This document shows positions 1-6,804 of a DNA stretch of 9,400 nucleotides, piece by piece. The DNA is taken from NCBI GenBank assembly GCA_002425685.1, contig DIMS01000052.1, forward strand, positions 8,816 to 18,215, read 5' to 3'. Each line of letters opens with the position of its first letter. Within the stretch, counting starts at the first letter, position 1. The notes under the pieces were generated by a model that was given only the letters and a program-made list of their open reading frames with translations, was not told where the DNA came from and did no database searches. The DNA is from Synergistaceae bacterium UBA5560 (GTDB taxonomy: Bacteria > Synergistota > Synergistia > Synergistales > Aminiphilaceae). The position numbers and the translations under genes were made by a program.

Positions 1-807
1 ATCTCCGGCGGCGCCTTGGGCTACAAGGGCCCGGATCTCCTCCGGGTCGTCAAGGAAGGACAGCTCGACATCTCCGAGATCGTCTCCACGGGATTGACCG
101 GCAGCAGCCAGATCTTCGGCGTCCGCTCCCTTCCGATGCTCATCAACGGCTGGGACGAGGCGGAGAAGTTCAACCGAATCGCCCGCCCCTACTATGAGAA
201 GATCTGCGACGAATGGAACCAGAAGCTTCTCGTGGTTTCTTCCTGGCCCTTCGCGGATCTCTGGACCACCAAATCCGTCAAGGGACTCGAGGATCTCAAG
301 GGCATGAAGGTCCGCACCTACGACCGCAGCGGCGCCCTCTTCGTCGAGGCCTTCGGCGGCACCCCCCTCGCCCTTCCCCTCGCGGAACTCTACACGGCCT
401 TCTCCACCGGTCTCGTCCAGGGAACCATCAGCTCCGCCGTCTCCGCGAAGGAGAGCAACATCTACGAGGTGACCAAGTACTGCATTCCCATCCAGGTCAC
501 CACCTCCTCCAGCATCATGACCATCAACAAGGACGCGTGGAACAAGCTCACTCCGGAGGAACAGAAGGCCCTCGAACAGGCCGCTGCGGAAACGGAAACG
601 TGGCTCGTCGGAAAGGTGAAGGACGTGGTCGAGAAGGACATGGGCGCCATCAAGGAGAAGAAGCCCGACTTCGAATTCCCCGAGATCACGCCGGAATTCC
701 GGGCCGAACTGGAGAAGCTTGCCGCCAAGGTCGCCGCTGATTTCATCGAGAAGAACCCCGAAGCGAAACCTCTCTACGATGAATTCATGAATTCCAAAGG
801 AAAGTAA
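1..807 (+). CDS. dctP: TRAP transporter solute-binding protein, DctP family (5' truncated)
   Basis: Periplasmic (extracytoplasmic) binding protein of a TRAP importer, which captures an organic anion and delivers it to the DctQ/DctM membrane pair. The frame is open from base 1, so the signal peptide and roughly the first 60 residues lie outside the window; 268 residues remain against about 330 for the family. Family hallmarks are visible: the stretch LEDLKGMKVRTYD with the conserved arginine (codon 313-315), which in DctP/SiaP-type proteins pairs with the substrate carboxylate; then GTPLALPLAELYTAFSTGLV and QGTISS, matching the usual 'G-x-x-P-x-x-x-x-x-x-E-x-Y-x-A-x-x-x-G-x-x-x-G' pattern; then a helical Lys/Glu-rich C-terminal tail. 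The TTG at base 16 is internal and not a start. dctQ and dctM follow directly. The arginine predicts a carboxylate-bearing ligand, but the identity of the ligand cannot be read from the sequence. Family call is firm; substrate is unknown. Confidence 0.93.
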   Translation: MSGGALGYKGPDLLRVVKEGQLDISEIVSTGLTGSSQIFGVRSLPMLINGWDEAEKFNRIARPYYEKICDEWNQKLLVVSSWPFADLWTTKSVKGLEDLKGMKVRTYDRSGALFVEAFGGTPLALPLAELYTAFSTGLVQGTISSAVSAKESNIYEVTKYCIPIQVTTSSSIMTINKDAWNKLTPEEQKALEQAAAETETWLVGKVKDVVEKDMGAIKEKKPDFEFPEITPEFRAELEKLAAKVAADFIEKNPEAKPLYDEFMNSKGK

Positions 808-815
808 TGTCCCCG

Positions 816-846
816 GAGCCCCTCTCGGCAGAACCGGGAGGGGCTC
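816..846 (+). terminator. Intercistronic hairpin between dctP and dctQ
   Basis: Arms at 816-828 and 834-846 pair over 13 bp, with one T-G wobble at 825/837 and a 5-base loop (CAGAA). The outer nine pairs, GAGCCCCTC/GAGGGGCTC, are perfect. Only TTCGTGT follows, so the U-tract is poor. This looks more like a partial terminator or mRNA-stabilising 3' hairpin than a full stop. Such an element would let the binding protein be made in excess over the membrane subunits, which is common for binding-protein transport operons. The structure is seen directly; its effect is inferred. Confidence 0.65.
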
Positions 847-853
847 TTCGTGT

Positions 854-860
854 AAGGAGA
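854..860 (+). promoter_or_regulatory. Ribosome binding site of dctQ, deciding the start
   Basis: AAGGAGA lies 7 bases before the ATG at 868 but only 1 base before the alternative ATG at 862. Normal spacing therefore favours 868 as the dctQ start. The site sits just after the intercistronic hairpin, which would leave it exposed. Confidence 0.7.
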
Positions 861-867
861 GATGCAC

Positions 868-1368
868 ATGAAGAGGATTTCGACCGGCATTGAAGGACTG
901 AGCACCTTTCTCGGGGGCGCGAGCGGCGTCTGTCTCGTGATCGCCTGCGGACTCATCATCGCGGAAATCGCCAACCGCAGTTTTTTCCACGCCACGTTCT
1001 ACATCGTCGACGAATACTCGGGCTACCTCATGGCCATCAGCAGCTTTCTCGGCCTTTCCTTCGCGGAAAAACACAATGGCCACATCCGTATGGAACTCAT
1101 CGACTACCTTCAGGACAGATTTCCCAAAACTATCCTTCTCATCAGGCAACTCTGCTACATCCTGGCGGCGCTCTTCGCGCTCTATCTCACCATGGTAACG
1201 TGGAAGCTCTTCTTCAGTTCCTACATGGGCAATGAGCGCTCCTACCAGGTCTCGGAAACGCTCCTCGCCATTCCCCAGGCATTTCTTCCCCTGGGCAGCT
1301 TCGTCCTCTTTCTTCAGTATGTGGTGAACTTTCTCAAGACCCGACCGGAAGGCCAGGTGAACGGCTGA
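868..1368 (+). CDS. dctQ: TRAP transporter small permease subunit, DctQ family
   Basis: Small integral membrane subunit of the TRAP importer. It pairs with DctM and helps receive the loaded binding protein. The 166 residues carry four hydrophobic segments at about residues 17-35, 49-66, 88-111 and 133-155, the standard DctQ layout. Family signatures are visible: VDEYSGYLMAISSFLGLSFA followed by a charged loop with HIRMELI (about 47-78), and IPQAFLPLGSFVLFLQ (135-150) in the last helix. The start at 868 is chosen because AAGGAGA is 7 bases upstream; an in-frame ATG at 862 would add only two residues but has bad spacing. It lies 60 bases after dctP, behind a strong hairpin, and its TGA stop shares a base with the dctM start (TGATG), so the two membrane subunits are probably translationally coupled. 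Confidence 0.92.
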   Translation: MKRISTGIEGLSTFLGGASGVCLVIACGLIIAEIANRSFFHATFYIVDEYSGYLMAISSFLGLSFAEKHNGHIRMELIDYLQDRFPKTILLIRQLCYILAALFALYLTMVTWKLFFSSYMGNERSYQVSETLLAIPQAFLPLGSFVLFLQYVVNFLKTRPEGQVNG

Positions 1369-2657
1369 TGCTCTCCACGGCGCTTTGCGTCATTCTGGCT
1401 CTCCTGGCGCTCTTTCTGGCAAGCGGCCTCTGGATCGGGGTCTCCCTCTTCTTCGTGGGAGGCATCTCCCTCGCGCTCTTCACAAACCTTCCCGTGGAGC
1501 GCATTCTCGGCAGCGTCATCTGGAACAACACGAGCAGCAGCACCCTCATGGCTCTGCCCCTCTTCATCATGATGGGAGAACTTCTCGTGCGGACCAGGCT
1601 CTCGGAGGACCTCTTCGACGGCCTGACCCCCTGGGTGGCGCGCTTCCCGGGAGGACTGCTCCACGTGAACGTCATCGCCTGCGCGCTCTTCGCGGCCATC
1701 ACGGGCTCCGTCAACGCCACCACCGCCACGGTGGGCAAGATCACCATCCCCGAGTTCGAGAAACGGGGCTACGACGACGCCCTCTCCATCGGCAGCCTCA
1801 CCGCCTCGGGCACGCTGGGCATTCTCATTCCGCCGAGCATGCCCATGCTGATCTACGGGGTCGTCGCCCAGGCGAGCATCGGCAAGCTCTTCATCGCCGG
1901 GCTGCTGCCGGGGCTTCTCCTCATGTTCTTCTTCTGCCTCTACATCGCCGTCATGTCCGGGGTCAAAAAGAAGGACGGGGGGGACATTCCCCGCTATTCC
2001 TGGGGAGAGCGCATCCGGAGCCTGCCGAAGATTCTTCCCGTGGCGTCCCTGATCGCCTTCGTGCTGGGGAGCATCTACACGGGCTGGTCCACTCCCACCG
2101 AGGCAGCGGCCATCGGCGTCTTCGGCGCCACCGTCCTCGCCGTCGCGACAGGATGCCTCACACCGAAGATCTTCTGGACCTGCGTGGTGGGCACGGTACG
2201 CACGAACTGCATGATCATGCTCATTCTCATCGGTGCCTCCTTCTTCTCCGTGGCACTGGGCTTCCTCGGCCTTCCCAAGTACATCAGCGAGTCCATCATC
2301 GCCCTCGGGGCGAGCAAGTACGCCATCATGGCCCTGATCACCGTGGTCTATCTCATCCTGGGCTGTCTCATCGACGGGTACTCCATGATCGTCATGACCG
2401 TGCCCATCTTCCTGCCCCTCGTGAGCGCCCTCGGCCTGGACCCCATCTGGTTCGGCATCTTCGTGGTACTCCTCGTGCAGATCGCCAACATCACGCCCCC
2501 CATCGGGTTCAACCTCTTTCTCGTGACGGGCATCTGCAGGCACAAGATAGGATTCATCTCCCGGGCGGTGTTCCCCTTCATCGCCATCATGATCCTCTTC
2601 GCCGCCCTGATCACGATCTTCCCGAACCTCGTCCTCTATCTGCCGAACATGATGTAA
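1368..2657 (+). CDS. dctM: TRAP transporter large permease subunit, DctM family
   Basis: Large membrane subunit that forms the ion-coupled transport path of the TRAP importer. At 429 residues it has the usual length and is hydrophobic throughout, with about 11-12 membrane segments in a two-fold repeated layout. Strong signatures are visible: LPLFIMMGELL (63-73); GSVNATTATVGKITIPEFEKRGY (113-135); SGTLGILIPPSMPMLIYG (147-164), the first Pro-rich discriminating loop; STPTEAAAIGVFGA (241-254); and, in the second half, CLIDGYSMIVMTVPIFLP (333-350) and NITPPIGFNLFLVTGI (374-389), the paired TPP loop. These loops are where sodium and substrate are thought to bind in TRAP transporters. The start overlaps the dctQ stop by one base (TGATG) with only a weak AGGTGA upstream, so translation likely depends on dctQ. 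It is the last gene of the plus-strand block and is followed by a bidirectional terminator. Confidence 0.95.
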   Translation: MLSTALCVILALLALFLASGLWIGVSLFFVGGISLALFTNLPVERILGSVIWNNTSSSTLMALPLFIMMGELLVRTRLSEDLFDGLTPWVARFPGGLLHVNVIACALFAAITGSVNATTATVGKITIPEFEKRGYDDALSIGSLTASGTLGILIPPSMPMLIYGVVAQASIGKLFIAGLLPGLLLMFFFCLYIAVMSGVKKKDGGDIPRYSWGERIRSLPKILPVASLIAFVLGSIYTGWSTPTEAAAIGVFGATVLAVATGCLTPKIFWTCVVGTVRTNCMIMLILIGASFFSVALGFLGLPKYISESIIALGASKYAIMALITVVYLILGCLIDGYSMIVMTVPIFLPLVSALGLDPIWFGIFVVLLVQIANITPPIGFNLFLVTGICRHKIGFISRAVFPFIAIMILFAALITIFPNLVLYLPNMM

Positions 2658-2752
2658 CGGACAAAGACGCTCCCGGACCCGGGCGGCCCGCGTGGCTCCG
2701 GAGAGGGACGACGGCGGCAGAAACCGGAACAGCACGCGCACGAGAGCCACGC

Positions 2753-2787
2753 AAAAGGGCGGCCCCGAATTCCGGGACCGCCCTTTT
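2753..2787. terminator. Bidirectional rho-independent terminator between converging operons
   Basis: AAAAGGGCGG (2753-2762) pairs with CCGCCCTTTT (2778-2787). After one C/A mismatch the stem continues with CCCG (2764-2767) against CGGG (2773-2776). The A-tract on one side and T-tract on the other give a U-run after the stem on either strand. It lies about 95 bases past dctM on the plus strand and about 45 bases past the FeS/FAD subunit gene on the minus strand, so it can end both transcripts. The rest of the 174-bp gap shows only a minor 5-bp hairpin (ATCGC/GCGAT, 2798-2812) and no gene. Confidence 0.85.
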
Positions 2788-2831
2788 ATCCGTAATCATC
2801 GCAGAGAGCGATACCACCGCACCTCAGATCG

Positions 2832-4268
2832 TCATCTATCCTCCGCGCCGCCTTCGTCGCATCGCGGCCCTCCCGGAAGGTGCTCCAGAAAATCCCCGAG
2901 GAGCTGCTCCACCACCCACCGTTTGTACTCGGGGGTGCTTCGGGGTGCCACTTCCCCGGCGGCACGGCGGCACGCCTCTCTGCGCGTCGCCACATCGGCA
3001 GTGCGTCCAAGGAGAAACCGTCCGGTCCGTTCGAGGAGGCACACCGTCGGCGCGGCGCTTCCCACGGCGATCCGGGCGTGGACGATGCGTCCTTCCGCGT
3101 CGGTGTCGAGGGAAGCCGCCACCGTCACTCTGGAGATGGTGAGAGCGCTCCGGGATCCCACCTTGCGGAAGAACTGAAAATTCCGGTAGCGTTCCGCCTC
3201 CTCCCGTCCCGTCCGGAAGGGGACAAGAATCTTCGTAAGCAGTTCGTCCCCGGCAAGAACGGTCTTCCGATAGGAAGCGACGAACTCTTCGAGAGGAACG
3301 GTCCTCGCGCCCCTGACACTTTCAAGTACCACCAACGCGCCAAGGACGAGCAGGGCGGGCGGTAAATCCGCCGCAGTGGACGCTCCGGCGAGGTTACCGC
3401 CGATGGTGGCCCTGTTGCGGATGGCCGGCGCACCGAAGGAGAGCGCCGCCTCCGCGAGGGCGGGGAAACACTCCCGAACCACCGCGTTTTTCGCCACCGC
3501 GTCCATGGACGTCCCCGCCCGGACTTCCAGGAGATCCTCCCGCTCGAAGATGCCCCGGAGATCCGGGATGTCCAGGATGTTCAGAACACATTCCGGAACC
3601 GTTTCTCCGCTCCCCGGGACCATCAGATCCGTTCCTCCGGCGAAGAGCGTGGGAGGCGTGTCCGCGTCGGCGAGCATCCGGAGGGCCTCTTCGATGCTTC
3701 GGGGAAACAGGACCCGTGGAGAGTCCCCGTCGCAGGGAAGCGGCGGTCCGTCGGGGCGGAAGTCACATTCCTCTCGTGCTCCTGGCCCGTCCGGTGTCGT
3801 CGCCTCCTCCGGCGACGCGGCGGCACACTTCTCCACCGCCTCCACGACCCGTTCGTAACCGGTGCAGCGGCAGAGGCTCCCCGAGAGACCCGCCCGGATC
3901 TCCTCCCGGTTCGGACGGGGGTTCTCGTTCAGCAGCGCCCGGGACGCCAGAATGAGGCCGGGGGTGCAGAAACCGCACTGCACCGCCCCTTCCTCGAGAA
4001 AGGAGTTCTGGAGCGGATCGGGGCTTTCCTTCGACCCGAGTCCCTCGATGGTAACGACCTTCCGCCCGTGGAGCTGAAAGGCGGGGACGAGACAGGAATT
4101 GACGAGCATTCCGTCGAGAAAGACCGCGCAGGCGCCGCACTCTCCCTCGCCGCATCCTTCCTTCGTACCCGTAAGTCCCAGGTCCTCCCGCAGGATCTTC
4201 AGAAGAGAGCGCAGCGGCGGCACCCGGAGCACCTGTTCGGTTCCATTCACCAGCAGGGAAATCCTCAT
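2832..4268 (-). CDS. Xanthine dehydrogenase-family small subunit: fused [2Fe-2S] and FAD-binding domains
   Basis: Electron-transfer subunit of a molybdenum hydroxylase: electrons from the Mo site pass through two [2Fe-2S] clusters to FAD. Residues 1-80 form a plant-type ferredoxin domain with C39, C44, C47 and C59 (motif CGEGECGAC). Residues 81-150 form the second, helical cluster domain with C98, C101, C133 and C135 (QCGFCTPG; LCRCTGY). A Pro/Glu/Asp-rich linker (about 150-185) leads to the FAD domain, with FAGGTDLMV (209-217) and RNRATIGGNLAGAS (284-297). The PEYKRW segment near the C-terminus matches the CoxM-like C-terminal domain. At 478 residues it corresponds to Rhodobacter-type XdhA (FeS+FAD in one chain), not to separate CoxS and CoxM subunits. 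The ATG overlaps the stop of the upstream large subunit by 4 bp (ATGA), with GGAGGGAG a few bases upstream. Enzyme class is firm; the actual substrate (xanthine, another purine or another N-heterocycle) is unproven. Confidence 0.93.
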   Translation of the reverse strand: MRISLLVNGTEQVLRVPPLRSLLKILREDLGLTGTKEGCGEGECGACAVFLDGMLVNSCLVPAFQLHGRKVVTIEGLGSKESPDPLQNSFLEEGAVQCGFCTPGLILASRALLNENPRPNREEIRAGLSGSLCRCTGYERVVEAVEKCAAASPEEATTPDGPGAREECDFRPDGPPLPCDGDSPRVLFPRSIEEALRMLADADTPPTLFAGGTDLMVPGSGETVPECVLNILDIPDLRGIFEREDLLEVRAGTSMDAVAKNAVVRECFPALAEAALSFGAPAIRNRATIGGNLAGASTAADLPPALLVLGALVVLESVRGARTVPLEEFVASYRKTVLAGDELLTKILVPFRTGREEAERYRNFQFFRKVGSRSALTISRVTVAASLDTDAEGRIVHARIAVGSAAPTVCLLERTGRFLLGRTADVATRREACRRAAGEVAPRSTPEYKRWVVEQLLGDFLEHLPGGPRCDEGGAEDR

Positions 4269-6592
4269 GCTCCGTCTCCCTCCGATCCCTTCGCGCAGTT
4301 CCGTTTTTCCCTCACCGTGAGCCTCTCCAAGAGTTTCGCCGGTGAAAGAGGTATTTCGTCGCAGAAGACGCCAAGGGCATCCTCCAGAGCAGCCAGAAGC
4401 GCCGGAGCGCCTCCGTCCATGGGGAGTTCCCCCAATCCCTTCGCGCCGAAGGGGCCGTGCCGGGTGGGCAGTTCCTCGAACCGCACCGAGAACTCCGGCG
4501 CATCCACCGCGGTGGGAATGAGGCAGGTGGCCATGCGGTCGTTCCGGAACCGACCCCTGCCGTAGCCCATGTCCTCCAGATAGGCGTAGCCCAGAGCCTG
4601 GAGCGTTCCCCCCTCGGCCTGTCCCGCGGCGAGAACGGGGTTCACCGCCCTGCCGATCTCAAGCACCGTGGTGACCTTCCGCGGGCGGATCTCCAGCGTC
4701 GTCGCGTCCACATCCACGCAAGCGACATCGGCCCCCCAGGAATAGGCCTTGTAGGCATCTCCTGAAAACGCCGCTTCATCCCAGAAAAAACCCTCCGGAG
4801 GGGTGTAGGTCGCCTCCGCCGTGAGAGGTCCGCCGCTCTCGCGCACGTAGCGGGAGAGCAGGGTCGCCATGTCCCCGAGCCGCTCCTCCCCGGCGAAGAA
4901 ATAGCCGTCCTTGGAGTAAACCTTCCGGCCCGCTGTGTCGAACCACTTCTTCGCCGCCGCTTCGAGACACCGGAGCATGGTCCGGCAGGCGTCCACAAGC
5001 ACACGCCCCACCACGAACACCGTCCGGGAGGCCACGGTGGGACCACTGTCCGGAACCAGCCCCGTCTCGGGAGGGACGTGGCGCACCTTGCCCAGGGGGA
5101 GCGCAAGCGCCTGGGCGACGATCTGGCAGAGCACGGTGGACGCTCCCTGTCCCATCTCCGTGCTGGAGACGAAGATCTCCACGTTCGCCCCTTCGTCCGC
5201 GGTGAGCCGCACCCGGCCAGCGATGCGTTCCTCTCCGCTTCCGGTGAACCCGCCACCGTGGAGGAAGAGAGAGAGCCCCACCCCGCGCCACACACGCCTT
5301 CCCCGTTCGTCCCTGCAGGATTTCGGAGCAGCCTTCAGTGCCTCGTAACCGGAGAGTGTCACTGCCTTTTCGAGAACCAGGGATGCCCCCGCTTCCTCCT
5401 CGAGAACCTGACCGAAGGGAAGCGTGTCCTTTGTGCGGAGGGCGTTCTTCCGGCGGATTTCGAGAGGCGACATGCCCAGTTCCGCGGCGATACGGTCCAT
5501 CTGGCGTTCCATGGCGAAAAGGCTCTGGGGAGCACCGAACCCGCGAAAGGCTCCGTTGGGGGGAGTATTGGTCTCAAGTGCCCATCCCCGAACCGTCGCG
5601 GCGGGAACGCGGTAGGCGCCGCAGGCATGAAGCATGCACCTGGAGAGGACCACCGGGCTCAGCGTGACATAGGCTCCGCCGTCCAGGTAGATGTCGATCT
5701 CCGCACCGAGGAGTGTTCCGTCCTTCCGCACTCCCGTTCGGTGAAAGATGAGCGAGGGGTGACGCTTGGTGGTGACGCGGATGTCCGTCCGTCGGTCGAA
5801 AATCATCCGCACGGGCTTTCCCGAGGCAAGTGCCAGAAGCGCCGCCTGCACGGCGAGCACCGAGGGGTAGTCCTCCTTGCCTCCGAAGGCGCCTCCCGTG
5901 ACGGCCTGACGGACCACCACCCTTTCGGGGGGAAGGGCAAGAGCCTTCGTCAGCGCCCCGTGCACGTAGTAGGGGCACTGCAGGGACCCCGTCACCTCCA
6001 CACCCCCGTTTTCTCCGGGAAAGGCGATCATTCCCTGGGGCTCCAGATACATGTGCTCCTGGTGCCCCGTCCGATAGACTCCTTCCACGACGAGATCCGA
6101 TCCCGCAAGGGCCGACGCGGTGTCCCCACCGGAAAATGCGTAGGAGGCGAGCACGTGTTCCCGGGAGAGCGCAAGGCGCTCCTGGGCTTCGTCGAGGGAG
6201 AGCAGGGCAGGAAGCTCCTCCACGTCCAGACGCACCGCCGCCATCGCCGCCGCGAGGGTCGCCCTGTCCGGAGCAGCCAAAAGCACCACGGGCTCCCCGA
6301 GAAACCGGATCTCCTCCGCCACGACGATGGGATGGTCGTCCCGGATCATGTGCACCACGTTCGGTCCGGGCAGCGTCCGGGCCGTCACGACGGCGACACG
6401 GCTCCAGTCGAAGGCGGGATCGAAGCGGATTTCCCGGAGACGCCCCCGACAGACGGGAGCGCGCACCACCTCGCCGAACCATGCTCCGGGAACGGCAATG
6501 TCGTCGGTAAAACGGGCCGTCCCGGACACTTTCTCCCATCCCTCGATGCGGGAACAGGACACGCCCACCGGCGAAAACAGTCGGTCTTCCAC
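4265..6592 (-). CDS. Xanthine dehydrogenase-family molybdopterin-binding (catalytic) large subunit
   Basis: Catalytic subunit that hydroxylates an electron-poor carbon at a Mo-pterin site using water. At 775 residues it matches Rhodobacter-type XdhB. The N-terminal domain shows EKVSGTARFTDDI (20-32) and LPGPNVV (74-80). Mo-site loops follow: GHQEHMYLEPQG (176-187), with the glutamine near the Mo ligand sphere; GGAFGGKED (233-241); NGAFRGFGAPQ (346-356); and, near the C-terminus, FGAKGLGELPMDGG with the catalytic glutamate at about residue 722. The GGKE glutamate (E240) and RGFG arginine (R350) correspond to the two residues that position purines in xanthine dehydrogenases and are absent from typical aldehyde oxidoreductases, so a purine-like substrate is plausible. 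The ending GELP differs from GEPP in classical enzymes. The start is GTG with a near-perfect AAGGAGGT six bases upstream. It is followed immediately by its FeS/FAD partner. No XdhC-type cofactor-insertion gene is in the window. Confidence 0.94.
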   Translation of the reverse strand: MEDRLFSPVGVSCSRIEGWEKVSGTARFTDDIAVPGAWFGEVVRAPVCRGRLREIRFDPAFDWSRVAVVTARTLPGPNVVHMIRDDHPIVVAEEIRFLGEPVVLLAAPDRATLAAAMAAVRLDVEELPALLSLDEAQERLALSREHVLASYAFSGGDTASALAGSDLVVEGVYRTGHQEHMYLEPQGMIAFPGENGGVEVTGSLQCPYYVHGALTKALALPPERVVVRQAVTGGAFGGKEDYPSVLAVQAALLALASGKPVRMIFDRRTDIRVTTKRHPSLIFHRTGVRKDGTLLGAEIDIYLDGGAYVTLSPVVLSRCMLHACGAYRVPAATVRGWALETNTPPNGAFRGFGAPQSLFAMERQMDRIAAELGMSPLEIRRKNALRTKDTLPFGQVLEEEAGASLVLEKAVTLSGYEALKAAPKSCRDERGRRVWRGVGLSLFLHGGGFTGSGEERIAGRVRLTADEGANVEIFVSSTEMGQGASTVLCQIVAQALALPLGKVRHVPPETGLVPDSGPTVASRTVFVVGRVLVDACRTMLRCLEAAAKKWFDTAGRKVYSKDGYFFAGEERLGDMATLLSRYVRESGGPLTAEATYTPPEGFFWDEAAFSGDAYKAYSWGADVACVDVDATTLEIRPRKVTTVLEIGRAVNPVLAAGQAEGGTLQALGYAYLEDMGYGRGRFRNDRMATCLIPTAVDAPEFSVRFEELPTRHGPFGAKGLGELPMDGGAPALLAALEDALGVFCDEIPLSPAKLLERLTVREKRNCAKGSEGDGA

Positions 6593-6804
6593 GGGCAGAC
6601 CTCCTTCTGCACTTGGTCTCGTTCGCCTTTACGAGAGCACCCCACGAAAAGGGGATACCCGAGCAGGCGTCCTTCAACGATGGCCTTGAACAGGCCTTGT
6701 CCTTTCGGGCAGCCTGGATCTTGTCTTCGCGGGCCAGGTTCCGGACAACCCTCCAGGTGGTCTCGCTCCTCCTCCGTACAGTCCCGAAACCGTGGCGGAA
6801 GTTT
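6593..6804 (-). other. 212-bp spacer between the DHOD-like gene and the large hydroxylase subunit
   Basis: This stretch contains no recognised gene. I see no convincing sigma-70 promoter or terminator; the only fold is a weak CCCC/GGGG pair around 6641-6655. On the minus strand the frame directly after the TAG of the DHOD-like gene stays open through the whole spacer and on into the next gene, and encodes a cysteine-containing, protein-like sequence, but it has no ATG in the spacer. It may be a decayed gene remnant, a leader region or chance openness in GC-rich DNA. Confidence 0.35.
6599..6606 (-). promoter_or_regulatory. Ribosome binding site of the Mo-hydroxylase large subunit
   Basis: On the minus strand this reads AAGGAGGT, a full match to the anti-Shine-Dalgarno sequence, with a 6-base spacer to the GTG at 6592-6590. 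It fixes a non-ATG start and marks this gene as a strong, independent translation start after the 212-base gap behind the preceding gene. Confidence 0.85.

Noticed and set aside
862..867. ATG at 862 as dctQ start
   Set aside because: It is only one base from the Shine-Dalgarno sequence; the ATG at 868 has normal spacing.
1314..2750. Long minus-strand open frame opposite dctM (478 codons)
   Set aside because: It is antisense to a gene with full DctM family signatures. Its translation is a low-complexity His/Asp/Glu/Gly-rich string typical of GC-rich shadow frames.
1385..3142. Long plus-strand frame (585 codons) in another phase of dctM
   Set aside because: His/Arg/Pro-rich low-complexity translation; it runs through the terminator and into the oppositely oriented FeS/FAD gene.
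4265..6592. In-frame TGA (selenocysteine) in the Mo hydroxylase
   Set aside because: The frame has no internal TGA; any selenium in this family is a labile cofactor ligand, not an encoded residue.
6641..6655. CCCC/GGGG inverted repeat in the spacer as a terminator or operator
   Set aside because: Only four pairs with a 7-base loop and no T-tract; too weak to call.
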